NCBI GenBank assembly: GCA_017428245.1 | Contig: JAFRRF010000011.1 | Coordinates: 23,059 to 87,058 of the forward strand | Length of the DNA stretch: 64,000 nt | From: Bacteroidales bacterium | Lineage (GTDB): Bacteria > Bacteroidota > Bacteroidia > Bacteroidales > UBA932 | Direction of reading: 5' to 3' | Shown: positions 36,458 to 45,339 of the stretch, piece by piece | Layout: each line of letters starts with the position of its first letter | Numbering within the stretch: position 1 is the stretch's first letter | Program-made: the position numbers and the translations under genes | The notes under the pieces: generated by a model | Told to the model about the DNA's origin: nothing | Seen by the model: only the letters and a program-made list of their open reading frames with translations | The model's database searches: none

Positions 36458-37256
36458 AGAGTTCTTCCAGCTCCTGCCGGCGGTTGTTTTTGACGATATA
36501 GACGTTGTGGAGCGAACGGAAATCTTCCAGCAGACTGACCGTCAGTTCCTGGGAGGAACCCTGCCGGATCGTCGATTTCTCGATGGTGCCCAGCGGGATG
36601 TCGGGCGGATAGATGGTGGAGAATCCGCTCGAATAGACGGTGTCGCCCGGGGCGGTCTGGATGTGGACGGGAATCTCGCGCAGGACGGCGCCCTTGGGAG
36701 AGACACCCGTCCAGGTCATCGGGCCGAAGGCGCCGCTGCCCGCGAGCTTGGCGCTGACCGACTGCTCCGTGTTCAGGAGCGAGATCACGTAGGAATAGTG
36801 CCGGCTCACGGCGCTGACGATGCCCACCACGCCGCGTGATGTGACTACGCCCATTCCCGCTTCGACGCCGTCGTCGCTTCCGCGGTCGAGCACCAGGAAA
36901 TTGTGCTGCCGGTCGACGGAGTTGCGCACGACGGTGGCGCCGAAATAGGTGAATTCCGGCTCGACGACCACCTCCATCGAGTCGAGTGCGCGCTGTACCG
37001 CGGCAAAACGCGAGAGCTGTTGCCGCAGCTGCAGGTTTTCGGCGGTGAGGCGGTCGTTCTCCGTGCGGAAATTGAAGTAGTAGCGGATGCGTCCGGTGCG
37101 CTCCCAGAACCACGACTCGACACTGCGCACGGCTCCCATCACCTTGAAGCGCTGCACGACCCCGCCCCGTGCCACCAGCAGGATGGCGCACGTTTCGAGG
37201 AGGATGAACAGGACGACGGCGGTCAGGGAAGACAGGAGTCCGTAGCGGCTTCTCAT
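36441..37256 (-). CDS. mreC: Rod-shape determining protein MreC
   Basis: A 271-residue bitopic protein: short cytoplasmic start, one helix (residues about 8-28), a coiled coil (about 60-95, TENDRLTAENLQLRQQL) and the MreC beta-domain (VVRNSVDRQHNFLVLDRG, GVEAGMGVVTSRGVVGIV, VYSSGFSTIYPPDIPLG). It links MreB filaments to PBP2/RodA in the periplasm. It overlaps mreB by 4 bp and mreD by 17 bp. Confidence 0.92.
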   Translation of the reverse strand: MRSRYGLLSSLTAVVLFILLETCAILLVARGGVVQRFKVMGAVRSVESWFWERTGRIRYYFNFRTENDRLTAENLQLRQQLSRFAAVQRALDSMEVVVEPEFTYFGATVVRNSVDRQHNFLVLDRGSDDGVEAGMGVVTSRGVVGIVSAVSRHYSYVISLLNTEQSVSAKLAGSGAFGPMTWTGVSPKGAVLREIPVHIQTAPGDTVYSSGFSTIYPPDIPLGTIEKSTIRQGSSQELTVSLLEDFRSLHNVYIVKNNRRQELEELYEQAQ

Positions 37257-38272
37257 CGCATCAGGAAGGGATAGTGCGGGTTCTTCAGGGCGATGCGGGT
37301 GCCTCTGGCCACGGCGCGGAGCGGATCTTCGGCCACGTGGAACGGGATGTTGATCTTCTTGGAAAGACGGATGTCGAGACCGCGCAGCAGGGCGCCGCCG
37401 CCGGTCAGGAAGATTCCCTTGCGGACGATGTCGCTGTAGAGCTCCGGCGGGGTCTTCTCGAGCACCGTGAGGATGCTCGATTCGATTTTGACCAGCGACT
37501 TGTCGAGACAGTGCGCGACTTCCTGGTAGGTGACGGGCGCTTCGACCGGGTGGACGGTCATCAGGTTCGGGCCTTTGACCACGAAGGGCTCGAGCGGTTC
37601 TTCGAGTTCGGAAATGGCCGCGCCGATGCGGATCTTGATCTGCTCGGCAGTGGGTTCGCCGATGCGGATGTTGTACTGCTGGCGCATATACTGCTGGATC
37701 TCGGTGGTGAACACGTCGCCGGCGGTCTTGATGCTCTCGTCGGCCACGATGCCGCCCAGGGAGATGACGGCGATTTCGGTAGTGCCGCCTCCGATGTCAA
37801 CGATCATGTTGCCCATCGGGGCCGTGACGTCGAGGCCGATACCCAGTGCGGCGGCCATCGGCTCGAAAATCATCTGGACGTCGCGGCCGCCGGAATGTTC
37901 GGCGGCGTCGCGGACGGCGCGTTTCTCCACTTCGGTCGATCCGGAGGGGATGCAGACCACCATCCTGAGGCTCGGCGAGAAGAGCGAGCGCTTGTTATTG
38001 TTGATCATCTTGATGAACTCGCGGATCATCTGCTCCGAGGCGTCGAAGTCGGCGATCACGCCGTCTTTCAGCGGGCGGATGGTCTTGATGTTCTGGTTCT
38101 CCTTGCCCTGCATGGCCTTTGCCTTGGTGCCCACGGCGGCGCATTTGCCGGTCAGCTTGTCGATGGCCACGATGGAGGGTTCGTCGATGACCTTCTTGTC
38201 GTTCATGAAAATGACGGTGTTGGCCGTTCCCAGGTCGATGGCGAGTTCCTGCTGTAAGAATGAAAATGCCAT
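37253..38272 (-). CDS. mreB: Actin-like cell-shape protein MreB
   Basis: A 339-residue actin-fold ATPase. AIDLGTANTVIF (phosphate-1 loop), IVDIGGGTTEIAVISLGG (phosphate-2) and LTGGGALLRGLDIRL (adenosine loop) are all intact. It forms membrane filaments that direct lateral wall synthesis, and is the first gene of mreBCD-mrdA-rodA. A -7 box lies 39-46 bp upstream of its start. Confidence 0.96.
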   Translation of the reverse strand: MAFSFLQQELAIDLGTANTVIFMNDKKVIDEPSIVAIDKLTGKCAAVGTKAKAMQGKENQNIKTIRPLKDGVIADFDASEQMIREFIKMINNNKRSLFSPSLRMVVCIPSGSTEVEKRAVRDAAEHSGGRDVQMIFEPMAAALGIGLDVTAPMGNMIVDIGGGTTEIAVISLGGIVADESIKTAGDVFTTEIQQYMRQQYNIRIGEPTAEQIKIRIGAAISELEEPLEPFVVKGPNLMTVHPVEAPVTYQEVAHCLDKSLVKIESSILTVLEKTPPELYSDIVRKGIFLTGGGALLRGLDIRLSKKINIPFHVAEDPLRAVARGTRIALKNPHYPFLMR

Positions 38273-38310
38273 ATTGTGAATGCGGTTTTTATCAGGTTAG
38301 TACTATCGTA

Positions 38311-38318
38311 CAAATTTA
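38311..38318 (-). promoter_or_regulatory. Predicted -7 box for the mreBCD-mrdA-rodA operon
   Basis: The minus strand reads TAAATTTG, an exact TAnnTTTG match, about 40 bp upstream of mreB in the divergent mreB/ispD gap. No TTTG at -33 is evident. Confidence 0.5.
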
Positions 38319-38340
38319 GAAATATCTCGGGAGAAATGAT

Positions 38341-38348
38341 TAATTTTG
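38341..38348 (+). promoter_or_regulatory. Predicted -7 box for ispD
   Basis: The plus strand reads TAATTTTG, an exact TAnnTTTG match, 30 bp upstream of the ispD ATG. It lies back to back with the mreB promoter, 22 bp away, so the two divergent transcripts may compete. Confidence 0.45.
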
Positions 38349-38378
38349 TCTTGCAATTTTATTGACATTTTTTTCACA

Positions 38379-39053
38379 ATGAAACGATATGCGGTCATCG
38401 TGGCCGGAGGGCAGGGGGTGAGGATGGGAGCCGACCGGCCGAAGCAGTTCCTGGAGATCGGCGGCAAGCCGATCCTGCGGCACACGGTCGAACGTTTCCT
38501 GGATTTCGACCCGTCGATGGAGATCATTCTCGTACTGCCTTCCGCCGGGAAGGCGTGGTGGCGCGACTATTGCCGGACGGAGGGTTTCCTTGAGCGGTAT
38601 TCGATGGTTTCAGGCGGGATCACCCGTTTCCATTCCGTGCAGAACGCCCTGCGTTTTGTGGGGGATGAGGGAATTGTGGCGGTGCACGACGGTGTCCGTC
38701 CGATGATCGGCCGCGAACTGCTCGCGCGCCTCTTCGAGGCGGCGGCCGTCTCGCCGGCCGTGGTACCGGCCGTGCCGGTGGTGGAGTCGGTGCGCCGTGT
38801 TGCGGAAGACGGGTCGGTCCCCGTGTCCCGCGACGGCCTGGTGCTGGTGCAGACGCCCCAGCTGTTCGATGCGAAAATTCTGAAAGAAGCCTATCGACAG
38901 CCGTTCTCGCCGGACTTTACCGACGATGCTTCGGTGGTCGAAGCGGCAGGTACGCCCGTACGGATCATTCCCGGCGAGCGTCTGAACATCAAGATCACCA
39001 CGCCGGACGACCTGGCCCTGGCCGGGAAACTGCTCAGGCTTTCTTCTTGTTAG
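38379..39053 (+). CDS. ispD: 2-C-methyl-D-erythritol 4-phosphate cytidylyltransferase
   Basis: A 224-residue cytidylyltransferase of the non-mevalonate isoprenoid pathway, converting MEP and CTP to CDP-ME. IVAGGQGVRMGADRPKQFL is the CTP loop with the IspD-type RMG-x-PKQF, VHDGVRP is the conserved mid motif, and VQTPQLFD plus TDDASVVE are the usual C-terminal blocks. The ATG at 38379 starts right at the first strand; the frame is open 11 codons further up. The 3' end overlaps the convergent lrp-type gene by 20 bp. Confidence 0.93.
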   Translation: MKRYAVIVAGGQGVRMGADRPKQFLEIGGKPILRHTVERFLDFDPSMEIILVLPSAGKAWWRDYCRTEGFLERYSMVSGGITRFHSVQNALRFVGDEGIVAVHDGVRPMIGRELLARLFEAAAVSPAVVPAVPVVESVRRVAEDGSVPVSRDGLVLVQTPQLFDAKILKEAYRQPFSPDFTDDASVVEAAGTPVRIIPGERLNIKITTPDDLALAGKLLRLSSC

Positions 39054-39567
39054 GAGCCGGGCTCGTGTTCTTGCGCAGCGGCGCCTTGACGTAGTCGTAG
39101 TCTTTCACCCAAACCTGGCGTTCGATGGCCTGGTCGAGCGAGACCAGCGTCTCGGTGCGACGGATGCCCGGGATATTCTGGATGGTCTCGATGAGGATCT
39201 TCATCAAGTGGTCCTGGTCGAAGCAGAAGAGTTTCAGGAGCAGGGAATGCTGTCCGGTCACGAAGTGGCATTCCACGACCTCGGGAATCTTGCGGAGCGC
39301 CTCGACGACTTTCGGATAGGTGTTGGCTTCGGAGAGCGTAACGCCTACGAAGACACACACGTTGAGACCGAGCGCCTCGGGTTTGACAAGCAGGCGCGAT
39401 CCCGTGATGACGCCCGCATTCTCCATTTTCCGGACCCGCTGGTGGATGGCCGCGCCGGAGACGCCGCATTCGCGGGCGATTTCGAGGAACGGCATCCTTG
39501 CATTTTTCACAAGAAAGGCCAGGATCTTCTGGTCAATCTCGTCGATTTGATAGTTTACCTTTGCCAT
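39034..39567 (-). CDS. Lrp/AsnC family transcriptional regulator
   Basis: A 177-residue regulator. The N-terminal winged HTH (residues about 7-55: DEIDQKILAFLVKNARMPF, SGAAIHQRVRKMENAGVI) is followed by a RAM/AsnC ligand domain (about 70-150). Such proteins sense amino acids and control their metabolism. The ATG at 39567 is chosen because the HTH begins six codons later and a -7 box sits just upstream. The Lys/Pro-rich tail extends past the usual end and its last codons overlap ispD on the other strand. Confidence 0.88.
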   Translation of the reverse strand: MAKVNYQIDEIDQKILAFLVKNARMPFLEIARECGVSGAAIHQRVRKMENAGVITGSRLLVKPEALGLNVCVFVGVTLSEANTYPKVVEALRKIPEVVECHFVTGQHSLLLKLFCFDQDHLMKILIETIQNIPGIRRTETLVSLDQAIERQVWVKDYDYVKAPLRKNTSPAPNKKKA

Positions 39568-39575
39568 AATGCGTG

Positions 39576-39583
39576 CAAAGATA
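39576..39583 (-). promoter_or_regulatory. Predicted -7 box for the Lrp/AsnC gene
   Basis: The minus strand reads TATCTTTG, an exact TAnnTTTG match, only 8 bp from the ATG at 39567. If used, the mRNA would have almost no leader. It lies in the 42-bp gap after topA. Confidence 0.45.
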
Positions 39584-39609
39584 AAAAAAACTATCAAACT
39601 GTAAGTGGA

Positions 39610-41895
39610 TTATTGCTTCTTCTTTTCGGCTTTTTCAATAATGTCGATGCAATCCTGCTCTGAGAGGGTTGCGGGATCCTTCCTTTTTGGAATCTTGAAG
39701 TTGTCTTTTCCCTTCTTGAGATAGGGGCCGTAGCGGCCGTTGAGGACCTGGATGCCCGAGGCGGGGAAGTCGGCGATCATTTTTTTCTCCTCTTTCGAGC
39801 GGCTCTCCTCGATCAGGGCGATAGCCTGCTCTTCGGTGATGGAGTAGGGCGTCTGTCCCTTGGCCAGCGACACGAATTTGCCGTTCCATTTCACGTAAGG
39901 GCCGAAGCGGCCGATGGCCGTGGTGATCTCGGCGTCCTTGTAGCTGCCCACAAGGCGCGGCAGGGCGAAAAGCTTGAGGGCGTCTTCCAGCGTCACCGAT
40001 TCGATGAGCTGGCCCTTGCCAAGGCTGACGTACTGCTTGTCGGGGTCGTCGGCCGAGCCTTTCTGGAGCAGCGGACCGAAGCGGCCGATACGGGCCGTGA
40101 TGGGCTTTCCGCTGGCGGGGTCCACGCCGATCAGGCGTTCGGAGCGGGTGTGCTCGCGGTCCTGCAGGCTGTTTTCGACCTCCTTGTGGAAAGGCCCGTA
40201 GAAGTCGGCGATGACCTTGTCCCAGGCGAGCCGGCCTTTTGCGACCCGGTCGAACGATTCTTCGACGTTGGCCGTGAAGCCGTAGTTGAGGATATCCTCG
40301 AAGTTGGCGGTCAGGAAGTCGGTCACTACGATGCCGATGTTCTCGGGCAGGAGTTTCTTCTTCTCGGCGCCGATGGCTTCTTTCTTCACCGAGCGGGTGA
40401 CATCGCCGTCTTCGAGCGTCAGGGTGCGGCAGTCGTGCTGCGTGCCCGCCTTGTCGCCGACGATGATGTAACCGCGGGTTTTCAAGGTGCTGACCGTCGA
40501 GGCATAGGTGGACGGACGGCCGATGCCCAGTTCCTCGAGTTTCTTGACCAGGCTGGCCTCGCTGTAGCGCGGCGGCCGCTGGGTATATTTCTCCGATGCG
40601 TCGATGCGCTTGCACTGCAGTGCCTGTCCCCGGCCGATGTGCGGCAGGACGGCCTGCACCTCGTCTTCCTCGTCGTCGCGGCCTTCGATATATACTTTAA
40701 GGAAGCCGTCGAAGAGGATCTGCTCGCCGGTTGCGATGAATTTCTCCGGCAGGTTTTCGCCGCAGATCTCCACTTCGGTCTTCTCGACCACGGCATCGGC
40801 CATCTGGCAGGCGACGGTGCGCTTCCAGATGAGGTTGTAGAGCCGCTTCTCGGTCGCGCTTCCCTCGATTTCCTGGTTGCTGACATAGGTGGGACGGATG
40901 GCTTCGTGCGCCTCCTGGGCGCCCTTGACGCGGGTGTGATAGTTCCGGACCTTGGAATACTGCGCCCCGTAGAGTGCGGTGACCGTCTCCTTCGTGGTCC
41001 CGAGGGCCAGGGTGGAGAGGTTCATCGAGTCGGTACGCATATAGGTGATCAGACCGGCTTCGTAGAGACGCTGGGCGATCGACATCGTCTGGCTGACCGA
41101 GTAGCCGAGTTTTCGGGCGGCTTCCTGCTGGAGGGTGGAGGTGGTGAACGGCGGTGCCGGCGAGCGGCGCGATTCACGGGTTTCGACGGAAGCCACGTGG
41201 AAGCTTTCGCCCTTGCAGCGCTCCAGGAAGGCGCGGGCTTCGTCTTCGGTGTCGAACTTGCGGTCGAGGACGGCGCGGAACGGCTTGCGGGACCCTTCGG
41301 CCAGGAAGAGGCCTTCTACGCGGAAGAACGGTTTGGATTCGAAAGCGGCGATCTCGCGCTCGCGGTCGACGATGAGTTTGAGGGCGACCGACTGGACGCG
41401 GCCGGCCGAGAGCTTCGGCTGGATCTTTTTCCAGAGGATGGGGGAGAGTTCGAAACCGACCAGGCGGTCGAGCACGCGGCGGGCCTGCTGGGCCTTCACC
41501 AGGTTCATGTCGATGTCGCGCGGATTCTGGATGGCTTCGAGGATGGCGTTTTTCGTAATCTCGTGGAAGACGATGCGGCGGGTCTTCTCCGGCAGCAGGC
41601 CGAGCGTTTCGGCCAGATGCCAGGCGATGGCTTCTCCTTCGCGGTCTTCATCGGATGCGAGCCAGACCGTTTCGGCCTTTGCCGCAGCGGCCTTCAGATC
41701 GGCCACCGTCTTCTTTTTGTCGCTTGAAATCTCGTATTGCGGAAGGAATCCGTTTTCGATATCAATGCCCAGGCCGGCCTTCTTGAGGTCTCTGATATGG
41801 CCGAAACTGGATTTGACGGTATATGCTTTTCCGAGAAACTTCCCGATGGTATCGGCTTTCGCCGGGGACTCCACAATGACTAAATTCTCTCCCAT
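39610..41895 (-). CDS. topA: DNA topoisomerase I
   Basis: A 761-residue type IA topoisomerase that relaxes negative supercoils. It begins with the TOPRIM motif (LVIVESPAKADTIGKFLG), has SDEDREGEAIAWHL as the acidic metal site, and the catalytic tyrosine in TYMRTDSMNLS (Tyr285). The C-terminal part has three GPYVKW/GPYLKKG-type topoisomerase repeats instead of zinc-finger cysteines, the normal form in Bacteroidota. Confidence 0.96.
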   Translation of the reverse strand: MGENLVIVESPAKADTIGKFLGKAYTVKSSFGHIRDLKKAGLGIDIENGFLPQYEISSDKKKTVADLKAAAAKAETVWLASDEDREGEAIAWHLAETLGLLPEKTRRIVFHEITKNAILEAIQNPRDIDMNLVKAQQARRVLDRLVGFELSPILWKKIQPKLSAGRVQSVALKLIVDREREIAAFESKPFFRVEGLFLAEGSRKPFRAVLDRKFDTEDEARAFLERCKGESFHVASVETRESRRSPAPPFTTSTLQQEAARKLGYSVSQTMSIAQRLYEAGLITYMRTDSMNLSTLALGTTKETVTALYGAQYSKVRNYHTRVKGAQEAHEAIRPTYVSNQEIEGSATEKRLYNLIWKRTVACQMADAVVEKTEVEICGENLPEKFIATGEQILFDGFLKVYIEGRDDEEDEVQAVLPHIGRGQALQCKRIDASEKYTQRPPRYSEASLVKKLEELGIGRPSTYASTVSTLKTRGYIIVGDKAGTQHDCRTLTLEDGDVTRSVKKEAIGAEKKKLLPENIGIVVTDFLTANFEDILNYGFTANVEESFDRVAKGRLAWDKVIADFYGPFHKEVENSLQDREHTRSERLIGVDPASGKPITARIGRFGPLLQKGSADDPDKQYVSLGKGQLIESVTLEDALKLFALPRLVGSYKDAEITTAIGRFGPYVKWNGKFVSLAKGQTPYSITEEQAIALIEESRSKEEKKMIADFPASGIQVLNGRYGPYLKKGKDNFKIPKRKDPATLSEQDCIDIIEKAEKKKQ

Positions 41896-41921
41896 CTCGT
41901 TCGTTTTTGGTTTTGGGAATG

Positions 41922-41954
41922 CAAAGTAAGGGATAATCAGGGCAACTTTCCAAA
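41922..41954 (-). promoter_or_regulatory. Predicted promoter for topA
   Basis: On the minus strand TTTG (41951-41954) is separated by 21 nt from TTACTTTG (41922-41929), matching the Bacteroidota -33/-7 arrangement with one mismatch in the -7 box. It ends 26 bp upstream of the topA start. Confidence 0.6.
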
Positions 41955-41964
41955 TCTTTTTTCC

Positions 41965-41972
41965 TAAATTTG
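41965..41972 (+). promoter_or_regulatory. Predicted -7 box for the penicillin-binding protein gene
   Basis: The plus strand reads TAAATTTG, an exact TAnnTTTG match, 34 bp before the ATG at 42007 and immediately beside the divergent topA promoter. Confidence 0.5.
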
Positions 41973-42006
41973 CAAGTTGTATCGCCCTTTAACGAAGTTA
42001 AAAGAA

Positions 42007-44343
42007 ATGAAATCGACGACGCAGAAAAAGATAACCAAGTGGTTCTGGATCCTGATCACCCTGCCGCTTGCCTGCCTGTTGCTGGGCCTGCTGCTGGTGG
42101 CCCTCTTCGCCAAGATTCCTTCGTTCGAACAGATCGAGAATCCCGACAGCAACCTGGCCACCCTGCTGATCTCCGACGACGGCAAGATCCTCAATACCTA
42201 TCATATCGAGAACCGTTCGTATGTAAGCTACGACCAGATCCCCCGCCACGTGGTCGACGCGGCCATCGCCACCGAGGATGCCCGCTTCTACCGGCATTCC
42301 GGCATCGACTTCCGCGGCCTGGGCCGCGTGCTCTTCAAGACGATCCTCCTGGGAGACTCCTCGCAGGGCGGCGGCAGTACCATCACCCAGCAGCTGGCCA
42401 AGACCCTCTATCCCCGTCAGGACGTGAAGAGCCGCATCCCCGGCGGACGGACAATCAAGATGATCGGCATCAAGCTCAAGGAGTGGATCACCGCCGTCAA
42501 GATCGAGCGCAATTATACCAAGGAAGAGATCGTGACGATGTATCTCAACCAGATCTTCTTCGGCGGCAACGCCTACGGCATCAAGGCCGCGGCCAACACC
42601 TTTTTCGCAAAGGATCCCGAAGACCTTACGATCGAAGAGGGAGCCTGCCTGGTGGGTATGGTCAACAAGCCCACCCGCTACAACCCGGCCCTCAATCCCG
42701 AGCAGTCGCTCGCCCGCCGCAACCACGTGCTGCGGCAGATGGAGCGCAACGACTACCTCTCGCGGCACGATATGGATTCCATCGCGCAGATCCCCATCGT
42801 GGTCACCTACAAGCAGCAGGACCACAACTCCGGCTACGGCCCGTATTTCCGCGACATGCTCCGCAAGTTCATGAACGCCACCCAGCCCAAACGCTCCAAC
42901 TATACGCAGGTGGAAGACTACCGCGCCGACTCCCTGGCCTGGCGCGACAATCCGCTCTACGGCTGGCTCAACAAGAACCGCAAGCCCGACGGCACGCAGT
43001 ACGACCTCGACCGCGACGGCTTGCGCATCTACACCACGCTCGACTCGCGGATGCAGAAATACGCCGAACAGGCCGTGGAGCAGCATCTGGGCAAGGAACT
43101 CCAGAAGACCCTCGACAAAGAGCTCAAGAACCGCAGCAACTACCCCTTCTCCAACGACGTTCCCAAAGACGAAGTCGAACGCCTGATGCGCAACGGCCGC
43201 CGCTGGAGCGACCGCTACCGCAGCATGAAGGAGGCCGGTGCTTCCGAAGCCGAGATCAACAAGGCCTTTGATACGCCCGTCCAGATGCGCGTCTTCGCCT
43301 GGAACAACAAGGGCTACGTCGATACCACGATGACCCCCAACGACTCCATCCGCTACAACAAAGCGTTCCTGCGCGCCGCCTTTATGGCCATCGAGCCCAA
43401 TACGGGCTACGTGAAAGCCTATGTCGGCGGACCGGACTACCGCTTCTTCAAATACGACAACATCGGACAGGGAAAGCGCCAGGTGGGTTCGACTTTTAAA
43501 CCGTTCCTCTACACGCTGGCGATGCAGGAGGGCTATACGCCTTGCGACCGTGTGGCCAATACCACCTATACCATCGATGTCAACGGCACGGACTGGGCGC
43601 CCAAGGCTGAGACGGACGAGCGCATCGTCACCCTCAAGTGGGGCCTGACCAACAGCCGCAACAATATCTCAGCCTACCTGATGAAACAGTTCGGCCCGTA
43701 CTCGCTGGTGGAGATCTGCCGCAAGATGGGTATCAGCAGCTACCTCGACCCGGTGGTCTCGCTCTGCGTCGGCTCGTGCGACCTTTCCGTGATGGAGATG
43801 GTGGCGGCCTACAACACGTTCCCCGGCCGGGGCGTATACTGTTTCCCGATGTTCGTCACCCGGATCGAAGACAACAACGGCAACGTGCTGGCGACCTTCT
43901 CCACGCGCAAGCGGGAGGCCATCAGCGAGATCACGGCCTACAAGATGATCAATATGATGCAGGGCGTGGTCAACGACGGTACGGCCGGCCGCATCCGCTG
44001 GCGCTACAATATCCAGGGCGACATCGCCGGCAAGACGGGTACGACCAACGACAACTCCGACGGCTGGTTCATCGGCTATACGCCGAAGCTGACGGCCGGC
44101 GCCTGGGTGGGCGGAGAGGACCGTCAGGTCCACTTCACCAGCACGGCGCTGGGCGCGGGAGCCAGCATGGCGCTCCCGATCTGGGCAATCTTTTTGCAGA
44201 AAGTCTATGCCGATCCTTCCATCCCGATCGGGCCGGACGACGTGTTCGTCCCGCCGCTCGGCTGGACGGCCGACCAGCTCTGTGACGGTTCGTCGAACGA
44301 CGCGTCCGACGCTTCGTCCGCCGGCAACGATTATTTCAACTGA
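42007..44343 (+). CDS. Bifunctional class A penicillin-binding protein (PBP1a-like)
   Basis: A 778-residue wall synthase. One membrane helix (about residues 13-35) is followed by a GT51 glycosyltransferase domain with Glu90 in ATEDARFYRH and GGSTITQQLAKTLYP, then a transpeptidase domain with STFK (Ser495, Lys498), SRNN and KTGT. The tail is Asp/Ser-rich. The ATG at 42007 is preferred over a TTG ten codons upstream. Its stop overlaps the ddl start (TGATG), linking glycan polymerisation to D-Ala-D-Ala supply. Confidence 0.93.
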   Translation: MKSTTQKKITKWFWILITLPLACLLLGLLLVALFAKIPSFEQIENPDSNLATLLISDDGKILNTYHIENRSYVSYDQIPRHVVDAAIATEDARFYRHSGIDFRGLGRVLFKTILLGDSSQGGGSTITQQLAKTLYPRQDVKSRIPGGRTIKMIGIKLKEWITAVKIERNYTKEEIVTMYLNQIFFGGNAYGIKAAANTFFAKDPEDLTIEEGACLVGMVNKPTRYNPALNPEQSLARRNHVLRQMERNDYLSRHDMDSIAQIPIVVTYKQQDHNSGYGPYFRDMLRKFMNATQPKRSNYTQVEDYRADSLAWRDNPLYGWLNKNRKPDGTQYDLDRDGLRIYTTLDSRMQKYAEQAVEQHLGKELQKTLDKELKNRSNYPFSNDVPKDEVERLMRNGRRWSDRYRSMKEAGASEAEINKAFDTPVQMRVFAWNNKGYVDTTMTPNDSIRYNKAFLRAAFMAIEPNTGYVKAYVGGPDYRFFKYDNIGQGKRQVGSTFKPFLYTLAMQEGYTPCDRVANTTYTIDVNGTDWAPKAETDERIVTLKWGLTNSRNNISAYLMKQFGPYSLVEICRKMGISSYLDPVVSLCVGSCDLSVMEMVAAYNTFPGRGVYCFPMFVTRIEDNNGNVLATFSTRKREAISEITAYKMINMMQGVVNDGTAGRIRWRYNIQGDIAGKTGTTNDNSDGWFIGYTPKLTAGAWVGGEDRQVHFTSTALGAGASMALPIWAIFLQKVYADPSIPIGPDDVFVPPLGWTADQLCDGSSNDASDASSAGNDYFN

Positions 44344-45311
44344 TGAAAAAAATAGCATTGATTTACGGAGGCGATTCCTCCGAATGGGGCATTTCGGTGC
44401 TCAGCGGCAAATTCGTGGCCACCTGCCTCGATCCCGCCCGGTATGAAGTGACGGAACTTCTGCTGCGCGACGGACAGTGGTCGGTCTGCGACCCGGCCGT
44501 GACCGACGTGGCCGTTCCGGTCCGCCCGTTCATTCCTTCCGAGCTTCGGAACTACGACGTGGCGCTGATTATGATCCACGGGACGCCGGGTGAAAACGGT
44601 ATCCTTCAGGCCGAGCTTGAGAAGCACGAAGTTCCTTTTACCACCTGCTCTTCGCGGGTGGCGGCCATCACCTTCGACAAGCACGCCTGCAAGAAGGCGA
44701 TGCGCGGTCTGGGGATTCCGCTGGCGCCCGAGATTTTCCTGCATAAGGGAGAGCCGTTCAATTCCGAAGAGGTGGTCGAGAAATTGGGGCTGCCGGTCTT
44801 CGTCAAACCCAACGACGGCGGCAGTTCGTTCGGCGTGACGAAGGTCAAGCGGCAGGAGGATCTTGCCGCGGCCATTGCGGCGGCTTTCTCCGAGAGCGAC
44901 GATGTGCTGATCGAGAGTTTCATTCCCGGTCGGGAGCTGACGGAGGGAGTGTTCAACCGCGGGGGAGAGATCATTCCGCTGCCGGTCACCGAGATCATTC
45001 CGCACAACGAGTATTTCGACTACGAGGCGAAGTATCTGGGCAAGAGCGACGAAGTATGTCCGGCGCAGATTCCCGACGATGTGGCCCATACGGTCCGCGA
45101 GCAGACGCGCCGCATTTATCAGCATTTCGGTTGCCGGGGGCTGATTCGTTGCGATTACATTATGACAGAGTCGGGCAAGGTGTATTTCCTGGAGATCAAT
45201 CCGGTGCCCGGTATGACGAAGATGTCGCTGGTTCCGGCGCAAATCCGGGCCGCCGGCCTTTCTGTGGGCGAGGTTCTCGATTGCCTGATCGACGAGGCTT
45301 TATCGGCCTGA
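44343..45311 (+). CDS. ddl: D-alanine--D-alanine ligase
   Basis: A 322-residue ATP-grasp ligase making the D-Ala-D-Ala end of the peptidoglycan stem. The N-terminal IALIYGGDSSEWGISVLSG has the family's GG-x-S-x-E block, MIHGTPGENG matches the HG-x-GE-x-G motif, KPNDGGSSFGV is the ATP loop, and FLEINPVPGMT is the metal-binding end. Co-transcribed with the PBP gene through a one-base overlap. Confidence 0.94.
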   Translation: MKKIALIYGGDSSEWGISVLSGKFVATCLDPARYEVTELLLRDGQWSVCDPAVTDVAVPVRPFIPSELRNYDVALIMIHGTPGENGILQAELEKHEVPFTTCSSRVAAITFDKHACKKAMRGLGIPLAPEIFLHKGEPFNSEEVVEKLGLPVFVKPNDGGSSFGVTKVKRQEDLAAAIAAAFSESDDVLIESFIPGRELTEGVFNRGGEIIPLPVTEIIPHNEYFDYEAKYLGKSDEVCPAQIPDDVAHTVREQTRRIYQHFGCRGLIRCDYIMTESGKVYFLEINPVPGMTKMSLVPAQIRAAGLSVGEVLDCLIDEALSA

Positions 45312-45339
45312 CGTCGCCGCTGTTGTTTCCGGGCTTGAT

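Noticed and set aside
33422..36493. A 1023-codon open frame on the plus strand opposite mrdA, mreD and part of rodA
   Set aside because: Antisense to the intact rod-shape operon; composition typical of a shadow frame, no domain recognised.
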